The notes under the pieces: model-generated
Told to the model about the DNA's origin: nothing
What the model saw: the letters and a program-made list of their open reading frames with translations, nothing else
Database searches by the model: none
Source of the DNA: Deltaproteobacteria bacterium
GTDB taxonomy: Bacteria; Lernaellota; Lernaellaia; JACKCT01
DNA length: 64,000 nucleotides
Reading direction: 5' to 3'
NCBI GenBank assembly: GCA_020633895.1
Contig: JACKCT010000008.1
Coordinates: forward strand, 1 to 64,000
Translations under genes and position numbers: made by a program
In this document: piece by piece, positions 1 to 7,663 of the stretch
How the letters are laid out: each line of letters begins with the position of its first letter
How positions within the stretch are numbered: position 1 is the first letter of the stretch

Positions 1-2676
1 CGGGAAAAACTCAGCCCGGCGGAAGTCTCGATCCTTGAGGAAAAGGTCCTGCGCGCCGGGATCGCGCACCGAAGTGATCAGCGGTCCGTCCTCGGGGCGA
101 ACCCGAATTTTTTCACCTCGCACCAACCCTGCCAGGCAGGCTTTGATCACGTCCGCCGGATAGGCGTAGGGTGGCTTCCCAAAGTTGGCGAGCAGCGTCG
201 AACCCGACGCGCCCCCGTCCCTTTCGATGACCTCGAAGATGCGGGTCGGGACCGTGCCGTCGCAGGAGGCCACGTATCGGCCCGAATCGAGGGACAGGAT
301 GCCTAGGCCCGCGTCCATAAACTTCGTCGATGGACCAGACAGCGTGGGCTCCAGCAACTGCTTCAGCTCGGTATCCGTCACGCGGATTTCGATGAAGTGC
401 GGGAACAGCTCCGGCAGCACCTGATTGCCGAAGGCGTTCAGCGCGATGGGGAAAGAGGCGCTCAGGTCCTTAGGGCGAACCTGACGCCCGCGAAAGTAGA
501 GCGCACCGTCCATGAAGACCGAGGACACGGCTTCGAGCAGCTGCTTCTCCAGATCGTCGCGGCGGGTCTGCTCCTCGAAGAAGAGGATTTTCTTGTTGCC
601 AGGCAGAGAGGCGAAGCGAGGCTCGTACCGGTTGATCATGTTGATCGAGCTGGCCAGGTCGCGGGCGATTTGCTCGATCTGACCGGGATCGCCGCAGACC
701 CAGAGGATGCGGTCCCGCAGCAGGTCCTGGTCGCTGCTGGTCACCCATCCGCTGGACTCGCGATCCTGCTTCTTCGCGAGGTACCGGAAGTCAACGGCCA
801 GCGTGGCGTCCACTCGTGGAGCTACCAGCCGGGCGTCCTGAGCGTGGCGACCATCGGAGTACCAGGCGGCGATGGAGAAGGAGCTGCTCTTCAGACGCGG
901 CAGGTCGGCATTGCCGATCTGCTTCTTGAGCATCTCCTGAACGAGCTCGCTTTTCTGGTCCATCGTGACGCCCAGGTCGTCGCGTTCGCGCTGCCACTCC
1001 TGCCCGACGGAGCTCTGAATCTTAAAGCCGTATTTCTCCGAGTAGGAGAGCAACCCCTCGGCGCGGAGCCTCTCCAGGGCCTTGGCGACCTCGTCCTCCC
1101 GGTTTCCCTCTCCAAGCCGCGAGTAGAGGCACTTGGCGACCAGCTCGGGCGTGGTCGGCGTGCTCTCCTGGATCAGCTGCAACAACGCGACCGCCTTGGC
1201 GCAGCGCAGCGCCAGCTCGTCGCTTTTACAGTCGGGGTTGCTGAAGATGCGCGAGAGGGCGTTCTGGATGTCCTCCTCCAAGGCCGATCGCTGAACCTCG
1301 AAGATGGCGTCGAGGGTGACCAGGTCGCCGACGTCCTTCTCGGCCAGCCGTTGCTCGCGGAACAGCTCACCCATCAACTGTAAGAGTCCACGAATCGCGT
1401 AGTCGTCGCCGCGAACCCGGCTGGACCGGGCCCGCAGGGTCGTGGTGATCTGGAGCAGCAAATCGACGTGGGCGGGGATCAGAGGGTAGACCTCGACGAA
1501 GTCCTCTTCAGTGATCTCGCCGCACTCGTAGCCGTGGAGCTTCAGATCGGAGCGATGGGTCTGGAAAAGTTCGCGCAGCACGGTCTCCTTATCGCGGGCC
1601 TTCTTCAACAACCGTTTGTGCACCACGTCGCGAATGTTGGCCGCGTTCAGGTGGACTCGCAATGGGATCGGGAACCGGTCCTTGAGCTTGCCGATGCTGG
1701 TGTCGCCGCTCTCCTCCAGCTTCTGCTGGCCGGTGGCGAATAACCAGACGCCGCCCTTGAGGCGTTGGCCGACCTCGGAGACGAAGGACTGGAGTTTTAG
1801 CATCCGCTGGTCGTCCTGATGCACGTATTGGCTCACCTCGTCGACGACGATGAAGAGTGTCTTGCCGTAAGCGCGGTTCTTCATCATCAGGGCAATGGCG
1901 TCGGTAATCTCCCTGACCGAGGAGCCTAGACCACGCACGCCACCGGCGTGGGCGTCGATCCAGGAAGTTGGCTCCGGGTAGCGGCTGCAATCCATCACGT
2001 GCATGACGTGAGAAAAGTGATCGTCGGCCTGCTTGTCGTTCTTCGCCTCGTTCCAGGACCTGCCAAGGGTCGTCTCCGCCGCCTGGAGGAACTCGTCGTA
2101 CTGGCCGTCGTGTTCGAGTTTTAGCTCGTATTCTGCCACCAGGTCGTCAGGGCAATAGCCAAGACGGGATTGAATCTGTCGGAGCGCGGCGACGTGGATG
2201 TGCTCGTTGTCCCGGGCGACGCCGCCGATGTCGAAGACCACGGCCATCGGGTCCATCTGATCGACGACCTTCTTCCACGCTTCCTCGAACTCCTTGCACC
2301 TGGGGGAGTCGTCGCGCTGAAGCAGCGCGGTGGACAGCGACGTGCCGTTCGGTAGCTCCTTGCCGTCGAGGGAGAGACCGATGAGCTTAGCGAAGATACT
2401 TTTACCGGAGCCGTAGAAGCCCGAAATCCACGACGCCGGGAGCTCCGCGCCACCGGCCTTCTGCAACTCCGCCGCGATGCCCTTCAACAGCTTCACGAAC
2501 TGCTCGTGGATACCCTCGCCGACACGTTGCGCCCTGGGATCGCCGTCCGGGTAGCCGCCGGTGATGATGTACTCTGACACCTCGTCCTTCAGTTTCTCGG
2601 GATTCTGCTCGTGAAAGTAGACCACGGGTGGAATGTCGCGGGTTACATCCTTCTCGAACAATTCCTTGATCTTCAT
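1..2676 (-). CDS. brxC: BrxC, BREX P-loop ATPase (C-terminus beyond window)
   Basis: This is the large P-loop ATPase of a BREX phage-defence system, thought to act with BrxB, PglX and PglZ in host methylation and phage exclusion. The frame is open from the ATG at 2674-2676 to the window edge, giving 892 codons of a family that usually has about 1,200. A Walker A motif GFYGSGKS lies at residues 86-93, and a Walker B-like strand (LFIVVDEVSQYV) near residue 278. The start follows GGAG and lies 17 nt after the brxB stop. It is the fourth BREX gene in the order brxE-brxA-brxB-brxC, which is the opening order of type 6 BREX. The remaining C-terminal part cannot be assessed. Confidence 0.88.
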   Translation of the reverse strand, partial: MKIKELFEKDVTRDIPPVVYFHEQNPEKLKDEVSEYIITGGYPDGDPRAQRVGEGIHEQFVKLLKGIAAELQKAGGAELPASWISGFYGSGKSIFAKLIGLSLDGKELPNGTSLSTALLQRDDSPRCKEFEEAWKKVVDQMDPMAVVFDIGGVARDNEHIHVAALRQIQSRLGYCPDDLVAEYELKLEHDGQYDEFLQAAETTLGRSWNEAKNDKQADDHFSHVMHVMDCSRYPEPTSWIDAHAGGVRGLGSSVREITDAIALMMKNRAYGKTLFIVVDEVSQYVHQDDQRMLKLQSFVSEVGQRLKGGVWLFATGQQKLEESGDTSIGKLKDRFPIPLRVHLNAANIRDVVHKRLLKKARDKETVLRELFQTHRSDLKLHGYECGEITEEDFVEVYPLIPAHVDLLLQITTTLRARSSRVRGDDYAIRGLLQLMGELFREQRLAEKDVGDLVTLDAIFEVQRSALEEDIQNALSRIFSNPDCKSDELALRCAKAVALLQLIQESTPTTPELVAKCLYSRLGEGNREDEVAKALERLRAEGLLSYSEKYGFKIQSSVGQEWQRERDDLGVTMDQKSELVQEMLKKQIGNADLPRLKSSSFSIAAWYSDGRHAQDARLVAPRVDATLAVDFRYLAKKQDRESSGWVTSSDQDLLRDRILWVCGDPGQIEQIARDLASSINMINRYEPRFASLPGNKKILFFEEQTRRDDLEKQLLEAVSSVFMDGALYFRGRQVRPKDLSASFPIALNAFGNQVLPELFPHFIEIRVTDTELKQLLEPTLSGPSTKFMDAGLGILSLDSGRYVASCDGTVPTRIFEVIERDGGASGSTLLANFGKPPYAYPADVIKACLAGLVRGEKIRVRPEDGPLITSVRDPGAQDLFLKDRDFRRAEFFP

Positions 2677-2693
2677 TTTTTCTCCTCAAAACG

Positions 2694-3332
2694 TTACGGA
2701 TAAATCCGAGGCCGATAATCTCTGTCCGCGTCCAGCTCGCCCATGAACGATAGAGCACTTACGTCCCTCCGATCGCCCGGGTAGAGCAGGACCACCGGTA
2801 TATTTCTTGTTTTGCCGTCGATGTGCTTCAGCAAGGCGCTGGTGCGTAGAAACGGGTAAAGCGAACCGGCTCGCCCGATGAAGATCACCGTACGGTCCAC
2901 CAGGTTGGGATGCCGGTCGGCGAAATCGCCGATCAGCCGCGTCACGTTGGCCGCGAGGCCCTCCGGCCCCTCGATCTCCGGTTCGACCTTGCTGCGTAAG
3001 TGGTTCAGCCCCCTGGCCGGGTCCTTCTCAAAGAGGCGACGCTCGCGCTCGACCAGACTGCCGATCACGTCCTCGCCCAAATTGCGTATCCGGTCCAGCA
3101 TCAACTTTTGTAGCGAGATCGACAGGACTCCCCAGCCCTCCGCCTTCAACTCGTCGCTCAACTGCCGCACCTTCTGGCGCACCTTGAACTCGTCGGAGGG
3201 GCGGTAGGGTACGATGGCAAAGTTATAGTTTCGCATCGTCGAAATGCTCGGGCCACCCTCGGCGAGTAGGTCCTTTTTCAACGCTACGATTGCCTGGTCG
3301 AGGTCGCTGTTCTGGAATAGAGATTCGGTCAC
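2694..3332 (-). CDS. brxB: BrxB (DUF1788-type BREX protein)
   Basis: This 212-aa protein resembles BrxB, a small cytosolic BREX component of unknown enzymatic activity found beside BrxC. Matching features are an N-terminal segment on Tyr-Asn-Phe-Ala-Ile-Val-Pro-Tyr-Arg, a central helical part, and a C-terminal strand VIFIGRAGSLYPFLRTSALL followed by PVVLLYPG. I chose the GTG at 3332 rather than an ATG 14 codons upstream. The GTG has a strong AGGAGGT ribosome binding site, and its GTGA overlaps the brxA stop by four bases, as at the other joints of this operon. Confidence 0.85.
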   Translation of the reverse strand: MTESLFQNSDLDQAIVALKKDLLAEGGPSISTMRNYNFAIVPYRPSDEFKVRQKVRQLSDELKAEGWGVLSISLQKLMLDRIRNLGEDVIGSLVERERRLFEKDPARGLNHLRSKVEPEIEGPEGLAANVTRLIGDFADRHPNLVDRTVIFIGRAGSLYPFLRTSALLKHIDGKTRNIPVVLLYPGDRRDVSALSFMGELDADRDYRPRIYP

Positions 3333-4102
3333 AATACCTCCTTGGCCCACGCGAGGAGGTTCGGGTAACGCCATTCAAACTCGACGTGCCCGCTCATGTG
3401 AAGTAGCTCCACACCCGGCACCGCTCGGACCTGTTGGTCGAGTAAATCGTCGGACAGGCCGACGGACGCCAGGTACGGATTGTCGATGCTGCTGCCCTTG
3501 TACCGAACACCGCGCAGCAGGTACAGCAGGTAGCCAAGGGCAAGATCGGTCACCTTCGGGTAGACGAGCATCCTCGGGTCACGCCTAGACTGGATAAGCC
3601 CCACTTCCAGCGCGGCCGATAACATATTGGAGGCGATCCGGTCGCGGGTTGCGGCCTGCCACCTTCCGGCGGTTTTTTCGTCGATCCACCGCACTACGGC
3701 GTGGCGGTCGACGGCGGGATGCCTGCCGTTGTGTCGCAACACGAGAAACGCGCCAGAGAACTCGCGGTAGAGCGGGTCGCTCAGTTGCAGGTGCCAGTGG
3801 CAGATGAGGTCGCGGGTCTGCGGGTCCATGCGCTGCCAGTTACGCATGACCTCAAAGGCTTCGGGGAAAGCGTCATAGCGAGCGGCGAACCGCGTCAGTA
3901 GGAGCGTCACTCGTTCCATACTCTTCGAGCCGAACCAGCGGTTTTCAAAGGCCGTGACCCTCTGGCGCGCCGGGTCGGCTGCCGGGTCGGCATTGGCCCA
4001 GTAAGCCCGGGAATCCTCGGAGGCCAGCCCCACGCGCAGCAGGTGCGACTGGACCTGGGTCTCCTCGGCATTGGTCGTGGGCGTATTCGGGTTCAATGTC
4101 AC
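3329..4102 (-). CDS. brxA: BrxA (DUF1819-type BREX protein)
   Basis: This 257-aa protein has the features of BrxA, a small winged-helix DNA-binding BREX protein: a tyrosine/tryptophan-rich N-terminal segment (SRAYW), an RVTLLLTRFAARYDAFPEAF helix, and the later pattern of a conserved ILH-like helix near LLYLLRG. It starts at a GTG (4102) whose GTGA overlaps the brxE stop by 4 nt, so the genes are probably translationally coupled. It is somewhat longer than many BrxA proteins (about 200 aa). The assignment depends partly on context between brxE and brxB. Confidence 0.8.
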   Translation of the reverse strand: MTLNPNTPTTNAEETQVQSHLLRVGLASEDSRAYWANADPAADPARQRVTAFENRWFGSKSMERVTLLLTRFAARYDAFPEAFEVMRNWQRMDPQTRDLICHWHLQLSDPLYREFSGAFLVLRHNGRHPAVDRHAVVRWIDEKTAGRWQAATRDRIASNMLSAALEVGLIQSRRDPRMLVYPKVTDLALGYLLYLLRGVRYKGSSIDNPYLASVGLSDDLLDQQVRAVPGVELLHMSGHVEFEWRYPNLLAWAKEVL

Positions 4103-4662
4103 CCTTTTAACCGATAAAACGGCAATGGATACTGTTCGGGCAGTGGCACCAGCGCCTCGGCCAGCCGATGGGCCGCCGCCACAGGGTCCGGTGGAACCTC
4201 ACCCTTTAGCTGTCGTCCGCCGGGCACCACGCGGTAGCCCGACGACTCTCCGGCAGGATTCAAATACTTCTCCAAATCAGTTTTAGACAATGAGTGGCTC
4301 AGGTTGACGGGGAGAGGTAGGCACTCCTCAGGGGTTTTACCAGACCGAACGTGTAATTTCATCCGGCCAGCCAAGTCCTCGTCCGTCTCGAAGCCGAGAA
4401 AAAAGATCGTACAAATCTGGTCCGCATCGGACAGCTTTCGCCGGTTCTCGTTATCGTGTCGGCGAGCGATCTCTAGGACAGCTTCGAGGGAAGCCCAACG
4501 GTGGGTGTGCGGCAGCAGGCGTGCAAACAGGCTTCCGCCTCCCTGCGGGTCTACCACATCGCTCTGCCACCAGCTGAGCCGCGGCGGTTCACACTTTCCC
4601 TCACCGGCCCAGGCGACCACGATTTGCAATGCGAGTATCGTATCGAGCTGGCTGTCGGTCAT
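4099..4662 (-). CDS. brxE: BrxE, BREX type 6 signature protein
   Basis: This 187-aa protein matches BrxE as I know it: the pattern ALQIVVAWAGEG...EPPRLSWW..DVVDP.GGG.LFARLLPHTH.WA.LEA near residues 10-65, then an IFFLGFETDE segment. BrxE is found in type 6 BREX, where it precedes brxA-brxB-brxC. Its biochemical role is unknown. The ATG at 4660-4662 has a strong GGAGGAG ribosome binding site and shares ATGA with the stop of the upstream HsdM-like ORF. It is the first BREX gene of the locus and fixes the subtype. The name rests on recalled family patterns and gene order, not a database search. Confidence 0.78.
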   Translation of the reverse strand: MTDSQLDTILALQIVVAWAGEGKCEPPRLSWWQSDVVDPQGGGSLFARLLPHTHRWASLEAVLEIARRHDNENRRKLSDADQICTIFFLGFETDEDLAGRMKLHVRSGKTPEECLPLPVNLSHSLSKTDLEKYLNPAGESSGYRVVPGGRQLKGEVPPDPVAAAHRLAEALVPLPEQYPLPFYRLKG

Positions 4663-4976
4663 CGTTTCTCCTCCAGGACGTACCGCAACGGGGATCGGTC
4701 CCATAGCGCCCTGGGAAATCTGACGCCGGTGGACTTCGTTCGGTCGTTTCCTTCGCGGCCGACGGCTCCGCCACCCAGCGCTTCGGGAGTTTTGCCGAGC
4801 GGGGGCCTAGCGTCGGCGTCCAGCACCTTCTTGCGCGTCGGCGCTAGCACCTGATCCAAACGACACAGCACCAGAAACGGCAGGATGACCCGGCCATACT
4901 CGGACTGCTTGTAGTCGCCGCGCAGCAGATCGGCCACGGCCCAGACGAAGGAGACTTTCTCCGAGAAATTGTTCAT
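4659..4976 (-). CDS. Truncated HsdM-like N-terminal domain ORF coupled to brxE
   Basis: The ORF encodes 105 aa. Residues 1-55 (NNFSEKVSF..AVADLLRGDYKQSEYG.VILPF.VL.RLD) are clearly the helical N-terminal domain of type I restriction-modification methylase subunit HsdM. The methyltransferase domain that should follow is absent. After about residue 56 the sequence changes to an unrelated Gly/Arg-rich tail. The ATG at 4974-4976 has a GGGAG ribosome binding site, and the stop overlaps the brxE start as ATGA. It may be the stump of an hsdM gene replaced by the BREX operon, or a retained small protein. The fragment cannot methylate DNA on its own. Confidence 0.65.
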   Translation of the reverse strand: MNNFSEKVSFVWAVADLLRGDYKQSEYGRVILPFLVLCRLDQVLAPTRKKVLDADARPPLGKTPEALGGGAVGREGNDRTKSTGVRFPRALWDRSPLRYVLEEKR

Positions 4977-5288
4977 GCGCGCTCCCAAGCCCGCCGGTCA
5001 GTGGGGGGCTTGTGTTTCGGAAATGGGATGAAGGTCTTGTACTTGTCGGGCTATTTATCGGTCGGATATGGGGGCGGTGGCAAGGGGAGTAATTGAGACT
5101 CACCCTTCTGAGTCGCCTCGCGACGCGTGCCCACTAGCGGGGACATGGCGGGCCAGAGGCCCGCCCAAGAACAAGACTGTGACAAAATGACAAGCCGGTG
5201 TCGCAAAAAGGCTGGCCCAAAGGGATAAACTGCCCGAACCACGCGGTGTTTGGTTTTTGGCGGATTAGCGGTTTTGCGAGCTAGGGGG
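4977..5288. other. Intergenic region upstream of the BREX operon
   Basis: This is 312 bases without a convincing gene. It lies downstream of the EcsC gene and upstream of the HsdM-fragment/BREX operon, so it should hold the BREX promoter on the minus strand. A hairpin lies at 5147-5165, and a near-palindromic TGTGACAAAATGACA at about 5179-5193 is a possible operator. I cannot define -35/-10 boxes with confidence. Short ORFs here look like chance frames. Confidence 0.5.
5147..5165. terminator. Hairpin, possible terminator of the EcsC gene
   Basis: GGCGGGCC and GGCCCGCC form a perfect 8-bp GC-rich stem with a 3-nt AGA loop. It lies about 120 nt past the EcsC stop codon. There is no T-run on either side, so it may be an RNA-end structure or protein site rather than an intrinsic terminator. 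Confidence 0.4.
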
Positions 5289-6017
5289 TCAATCTTCGTT
5301 CGCTGCCAGAGATGAACCGCCGGGGGATTCCCCTTCGAGCGGTACGCTGTTTTCAAGTGCCTGCGGCAGGTCGCCATAGAACCGGATGGCGGCCAGGCCC
5401 ATCATTCGGGTGGAGCCATAGTTGACGGCAAAGCCGACCGGCCCGCCGACGAGGGGAACGAGCTTCATAAAGCTGGTCGCCGATTTCTCCCCGGCCTTGG
5501 TCAGCAGCTTGCGCGAAACCACCTTCCCAACGCGTTTCATCACATCCCGCGTCACATGCTTCTGAATCGACCGCTTTGTCACATCCTTGGCGACCGCAAT
5601 CCCGGCCACACGAACCACCTCCTGGACCGAACCGCCTAACAGAATAAGCAGCGTATCGTCCGCGATCTCCTCGCCTGTAATGTCATAGCCATAGACATAC
5701 GCCACCGTCATCGCCATTCGAGCCTGCAAACGGACCGTGAAATAAAGATCCGACGGCACCGCAACCATCATGACAGGAAGTCCACCGAGGCCGGTGATCC
5801 CACCAAACAGGCCCGTGCGAAGGGCCGCCTTCCCGATCACTTTCTTGGCCAGCTCATCAGCCGTAAGTTCCGGATAACGCATGCGAATCGACTCCACATG
5901 GGCAATCACCATGGGCGCGTCCTGGCGAATCGTGCCTCGCAGGTAGTTCATGATCCCCTTGGACACCCAACCCAGCTCGCGATCATCAACATTATCGATC
6001 GTAATTTCGTCATCCAT
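5289..6017 (-). CDS. EcsC family protein
   Basis: This 242-aa protein belongs to the EcsC family. It has an N-terminal acidic part, a helix ending VIGKAALRTG, and a long hydrophobic Gly-rich segment (about residues 68-110) containing ITGLGGLPVMM and VPSDLYFTVRLQ, followed by a second Gly-rich part with VPLVGGPVGFAVNY. Such proteins are probably membrane-associated and their function is poorly known; the name comes from a gene next to the Bacillus EcsAB transporter. The start at ATG 6015-6017 has GGAGGCGAG upstream. A longer open frame upstream is chance, because it runs through the divergent regulator. It is transcribed away from the XRE gene. Confidence 0.7.
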   Translation of the reverse strand: MDDEITIDNVDDRELGWVSKGIMNYLRGTIRQDAPMVIAHVESIRMRYPELTADELAKKVIGKAALRTGLFGGITGLGGLPVMMVAVPSDLYFTVRLQARMAMTVAYVYGYDITGEEIADDTLLILLGGSVQEVVRVAGIAVAKDVTKRSIQKHVTRDVMKRVGKVVSRKLLTKAGEKSATSFMKLVPLVGGPVGFAVNYGSTRMMGLAAIRFYGDLPQALENSVPLEGESPGGSSLAANED

Positions 6018-6142
6018 TGGCTCGCCTCCAAGCGTGGTCCATATATACGGAACTGTCGACCCGGTAAGATTGCATAATAGACCACCCATACGTGGCTTAT
6101 CAATAAAAATTACCAACATGATCCCCTGCATAAGAAGTGTTG

Positions 6143-6178
6143 GCCTCCTCCTCGACGTGGCACAAATCTGGAGGAGGC
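6143..6178 (+). promoter_or_regulatory. RNA hairpin sequestering the XRE gene's Shine-Dalgarno
   Basis: GCCTCCTCC at 6143-6151 is the exact reverse complement of GGAGGAGGC at 6170-6178. The right arm contains the ribosome binding site of the XRE gene, whose TTG start is at 6184. A transcript starting left of 6143 could fold a 9-bp GC-rich stem with an 18-nt loop that hides the site. That would make translation of the regulator conditional. The folding is inferred from complementarity only. Confidence 0.5.
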
Positions 6179-6183
6179 AATCA

Positions 6184-6531
6184 TTGGAATCCCACGATCC
6201 CAGAGTCGTTTTTGGTGAGGGCGTGCGTCGCCTGCGCGAGGCGCGAAACCTCACGCAGTCCGAGTTGGCCGAGCGTTCCGAGCTGGTGAACTGGAAGTAC
6301 ATCGGCACCGTCGAGAACGCTCGGACCAACATCACGTTGACCAATGTGGTGAAGATCGCCGGCGGGCTGGGCATCTCAGTTGCCGAGCTGATGGACGCCT
6401 GCTTCCCCGCCGACGATCGGCGCAATGAACTTCTGACGCGGCTGCTGGATCTGGTATCCGAGGGGGACGAGAAGACCGTTCAGCTTCTGCTAGGGATGTT
6501 GGACCAAGTCGATAAGTGGTCGAAAGGCTAG
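6184..6531 (+). CDS. XRE-family HTH transcriptional regulator
   Basis: This 115-aa protein has a Cro/C1-type helix-turn-helix at about residues 10-65 (FGEGVRRLREARNLTQSELAERS, then TLTNVVKIAGGLGISVAELM), followed by a short helical tail ending at DQVDKWSKG that may mediate dimerisation. It resembles controllers of mobile elements or restriction systems. I chose the TTG at 6184 because GGAGGAGG lies 6 nt upstream and the HTH begins just after it. The frame is open further left, so ATG 6118 is an alternative. It is divergent from the EcsC gene and convergent (4-nt overlap) with the nuclease operon. Confidence 0.75.
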   Translation: MESHDPRVVFGEGVRRLREARNLTQSELAERSELVNWKYIGTVENARTNITLTNVVKIAGGLGISVAELMDACFPADDRRNELLTRLLDLVSEGDEKTVQLLLGMLDQVDKWSKG

Positions 6532-6710
6532 TTTTCTGGACTGTTCATGAGAGCCCACAGCTCAACCATCATGTCCCGCGCATGTTCCTGATAATGGGGA
6601 ACTTTTTCCGGCGGCAACCGGCGCAGAGTGTAGGTCTCCAACTCCAGGCAGTCCGGTTCCCACTCCAGCACTTCGTAGACCTCTCCACCGATCTCGATGA
6701 AGGGCAACAT
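6528..6710 (-). CDS. Small hypothetical protein after the nuclease
   Basis: This is a 60-aa acidic protein beginning MLPFIEIGGEVYEVLEW and ending ELWALMNSPEN. I do not recognise it. The ATG at 6708-6710 shares one base with the nuclease stop (TGATG), which favours coupled translation because there is no clear ribosome binding site. It is the last gene of the ardC-rad52-nuclease operon. It could be a partner or inhibitor of the nuclease, but nothing in the sequence shows that. Confidence 0.5.
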   Translation of the reverse strand: MLPFIEIGGEVYEVLEWEPDCLELETYTLRRLPPEKVPHYQEHARDMMVELWALMNSPEN

Positions 6711-7519
6711 CACGAACAACCATCGCAGGCATGGCGGAAGGGGCAGTCCTGGCAGGCCCACGAGCGGTTGCGATAGAAGTGCCCCGCCTCGATGGCCGAT
6801 AGCACCTGGCAGAAGGTCTCCGTCATCTCCTGAATCTGCTGGCTCGATCGTTTGATCGAGCACTGTTGCAGGGACGGCGACTTCGTCTTGACCAGAAGCT
6901 GGTAACGTACATCCGTCTCACCCAGGCCGAGTTCCTGAGCCGCCAGCTTGTAGACCGAGGGCTGCATCTCCAGGTCGAGCTGCCAGCGCGAGTAGCGCTT
7001 GGACGTGGTCTTGTGTTCAACGATCTCGGGCCGCTTTGAGCCCTCGATGATCAGATCGATGGCGCCGACCAGTTTGGGTTCCATCACCTCGCAGGTGGTG
7101 GGATCGACCAACTCAATGGCGAAGGGCTGCTCCACCGCCAGGACGGTGGGGCAATCCGCCTTCTCGTGGAACATCTGCAAGAGCGCCACGCCCTTGTCCT
7201 TGAGCTTCCCTTCGTCGTCCGGGTCATCGAACAACAGCGGGATCGGCCGGTCGAGCTCTTCGTCCAGGTAGTCCGTGTACATCTCCAGCAGATCGCCCTC
7301 CTGGATCTTCTCGCCGGCCACCTGGAGATTGCGGTAGTAGTGGGCCAGCGCGTGGTGGATGGCGGAACCGAAGACTAACGCGGTGGGCCGGTGAGAGGCC
7401 TCCGTTCCGGCGACGTATTGGTGGTAGTACTTCATCGGACACATGAGATAGGTCCGAATCTGCGAGTAACTGACGTGCAATTCTTCACGCAATTCCGACA
7501 ACTTGAGAGCTTCAAGCAT
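6710..7519 (-). CDS. RecB/Cas4-like PD-(D/E)XK nuclease with Fe-S cysteines
   Basis: This 269-aa nuclease of the PD-(D/E)XK superfamily has His55/56 (GSAIHHALAHY), Asp155 in GAIDLI and Glu168-His-Lys170 in IVEHKTT, the expected metal-binding and catalytic residues. Cys27, Cys256, Cys259 and Cys265 match the C...CxxC-x5-C pattern that holds a 4Fe-4S cluster in Cas4 and AddB-type nucleases. It is probably an exonuclease that resects double-strand ends. The start has AAGGAG and lies downstream of the Rad52-like gene on the same strand. Exonuclease-annealase pairs are typical of phage and mobile-element recombination modules. Confidence 0.85.
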   Translation of the reverse strand: MLEALKLSELREELHVSYSQIRTYLMCPMKYYHQYVAGTEASHRPTALVFGSAIHHALAHYYRNLQVAGEKIQEGDLLEMYTDYLDEELDRPIPLLFDDPDDEGKLKDKGVALLQMFHEKADCPTVLAVEQPFAIELVDPTTCEVMEPKLVGAIDLIIEGSKRPEIVEHKTTSKRYSRWQLDLEMQPSVYKLAAQELGLGETDVRYQLLVKTKSPSLQQCSIKRSSQQIQEMTETFCQVLSAIEAGHFYRNRSWACQDCPFRHACDGCS

Positions 7520-7627
7520 GGTGGTTCTCCTTCAGAAGATGAACGGGGTGGGAGGATCGCTATTGGGGCCCCGACGGCGGATTCGTTCGCACCGAGGGTC
7601 ACGCGCGTGTCTTTGGAAAAATTTTTC

Positions 7628-7647
7628 GGGCCGGGTTTCCCCGACCC
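7628..7647 (-). terminator. GAAA-capped hairpin between the rad52-like and nuclease genes
   Basis: On the minus strand GGGTCGGG pairs with CCCGGCCC (one G-U pair) around a GAAA tetraloop, followed a few bases later by a TTTTT run. It sits between the stop of the Rad52-like gene (7664) and the nuclease start (7519). It could be a partial terminator or a processing/stability element that lowers nuclease expression relative to the annealing protein. Confidence 0.5.
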
Positions 7648-7663
7648 AGGATCGTGAGAATGC

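Noticed and set aside
397-1383. Long plus-strand open frame opposite brxC
   Set aside because: It is an antisense frame of the GC-rich brxC gene with no family pattern or ribosome binding site.
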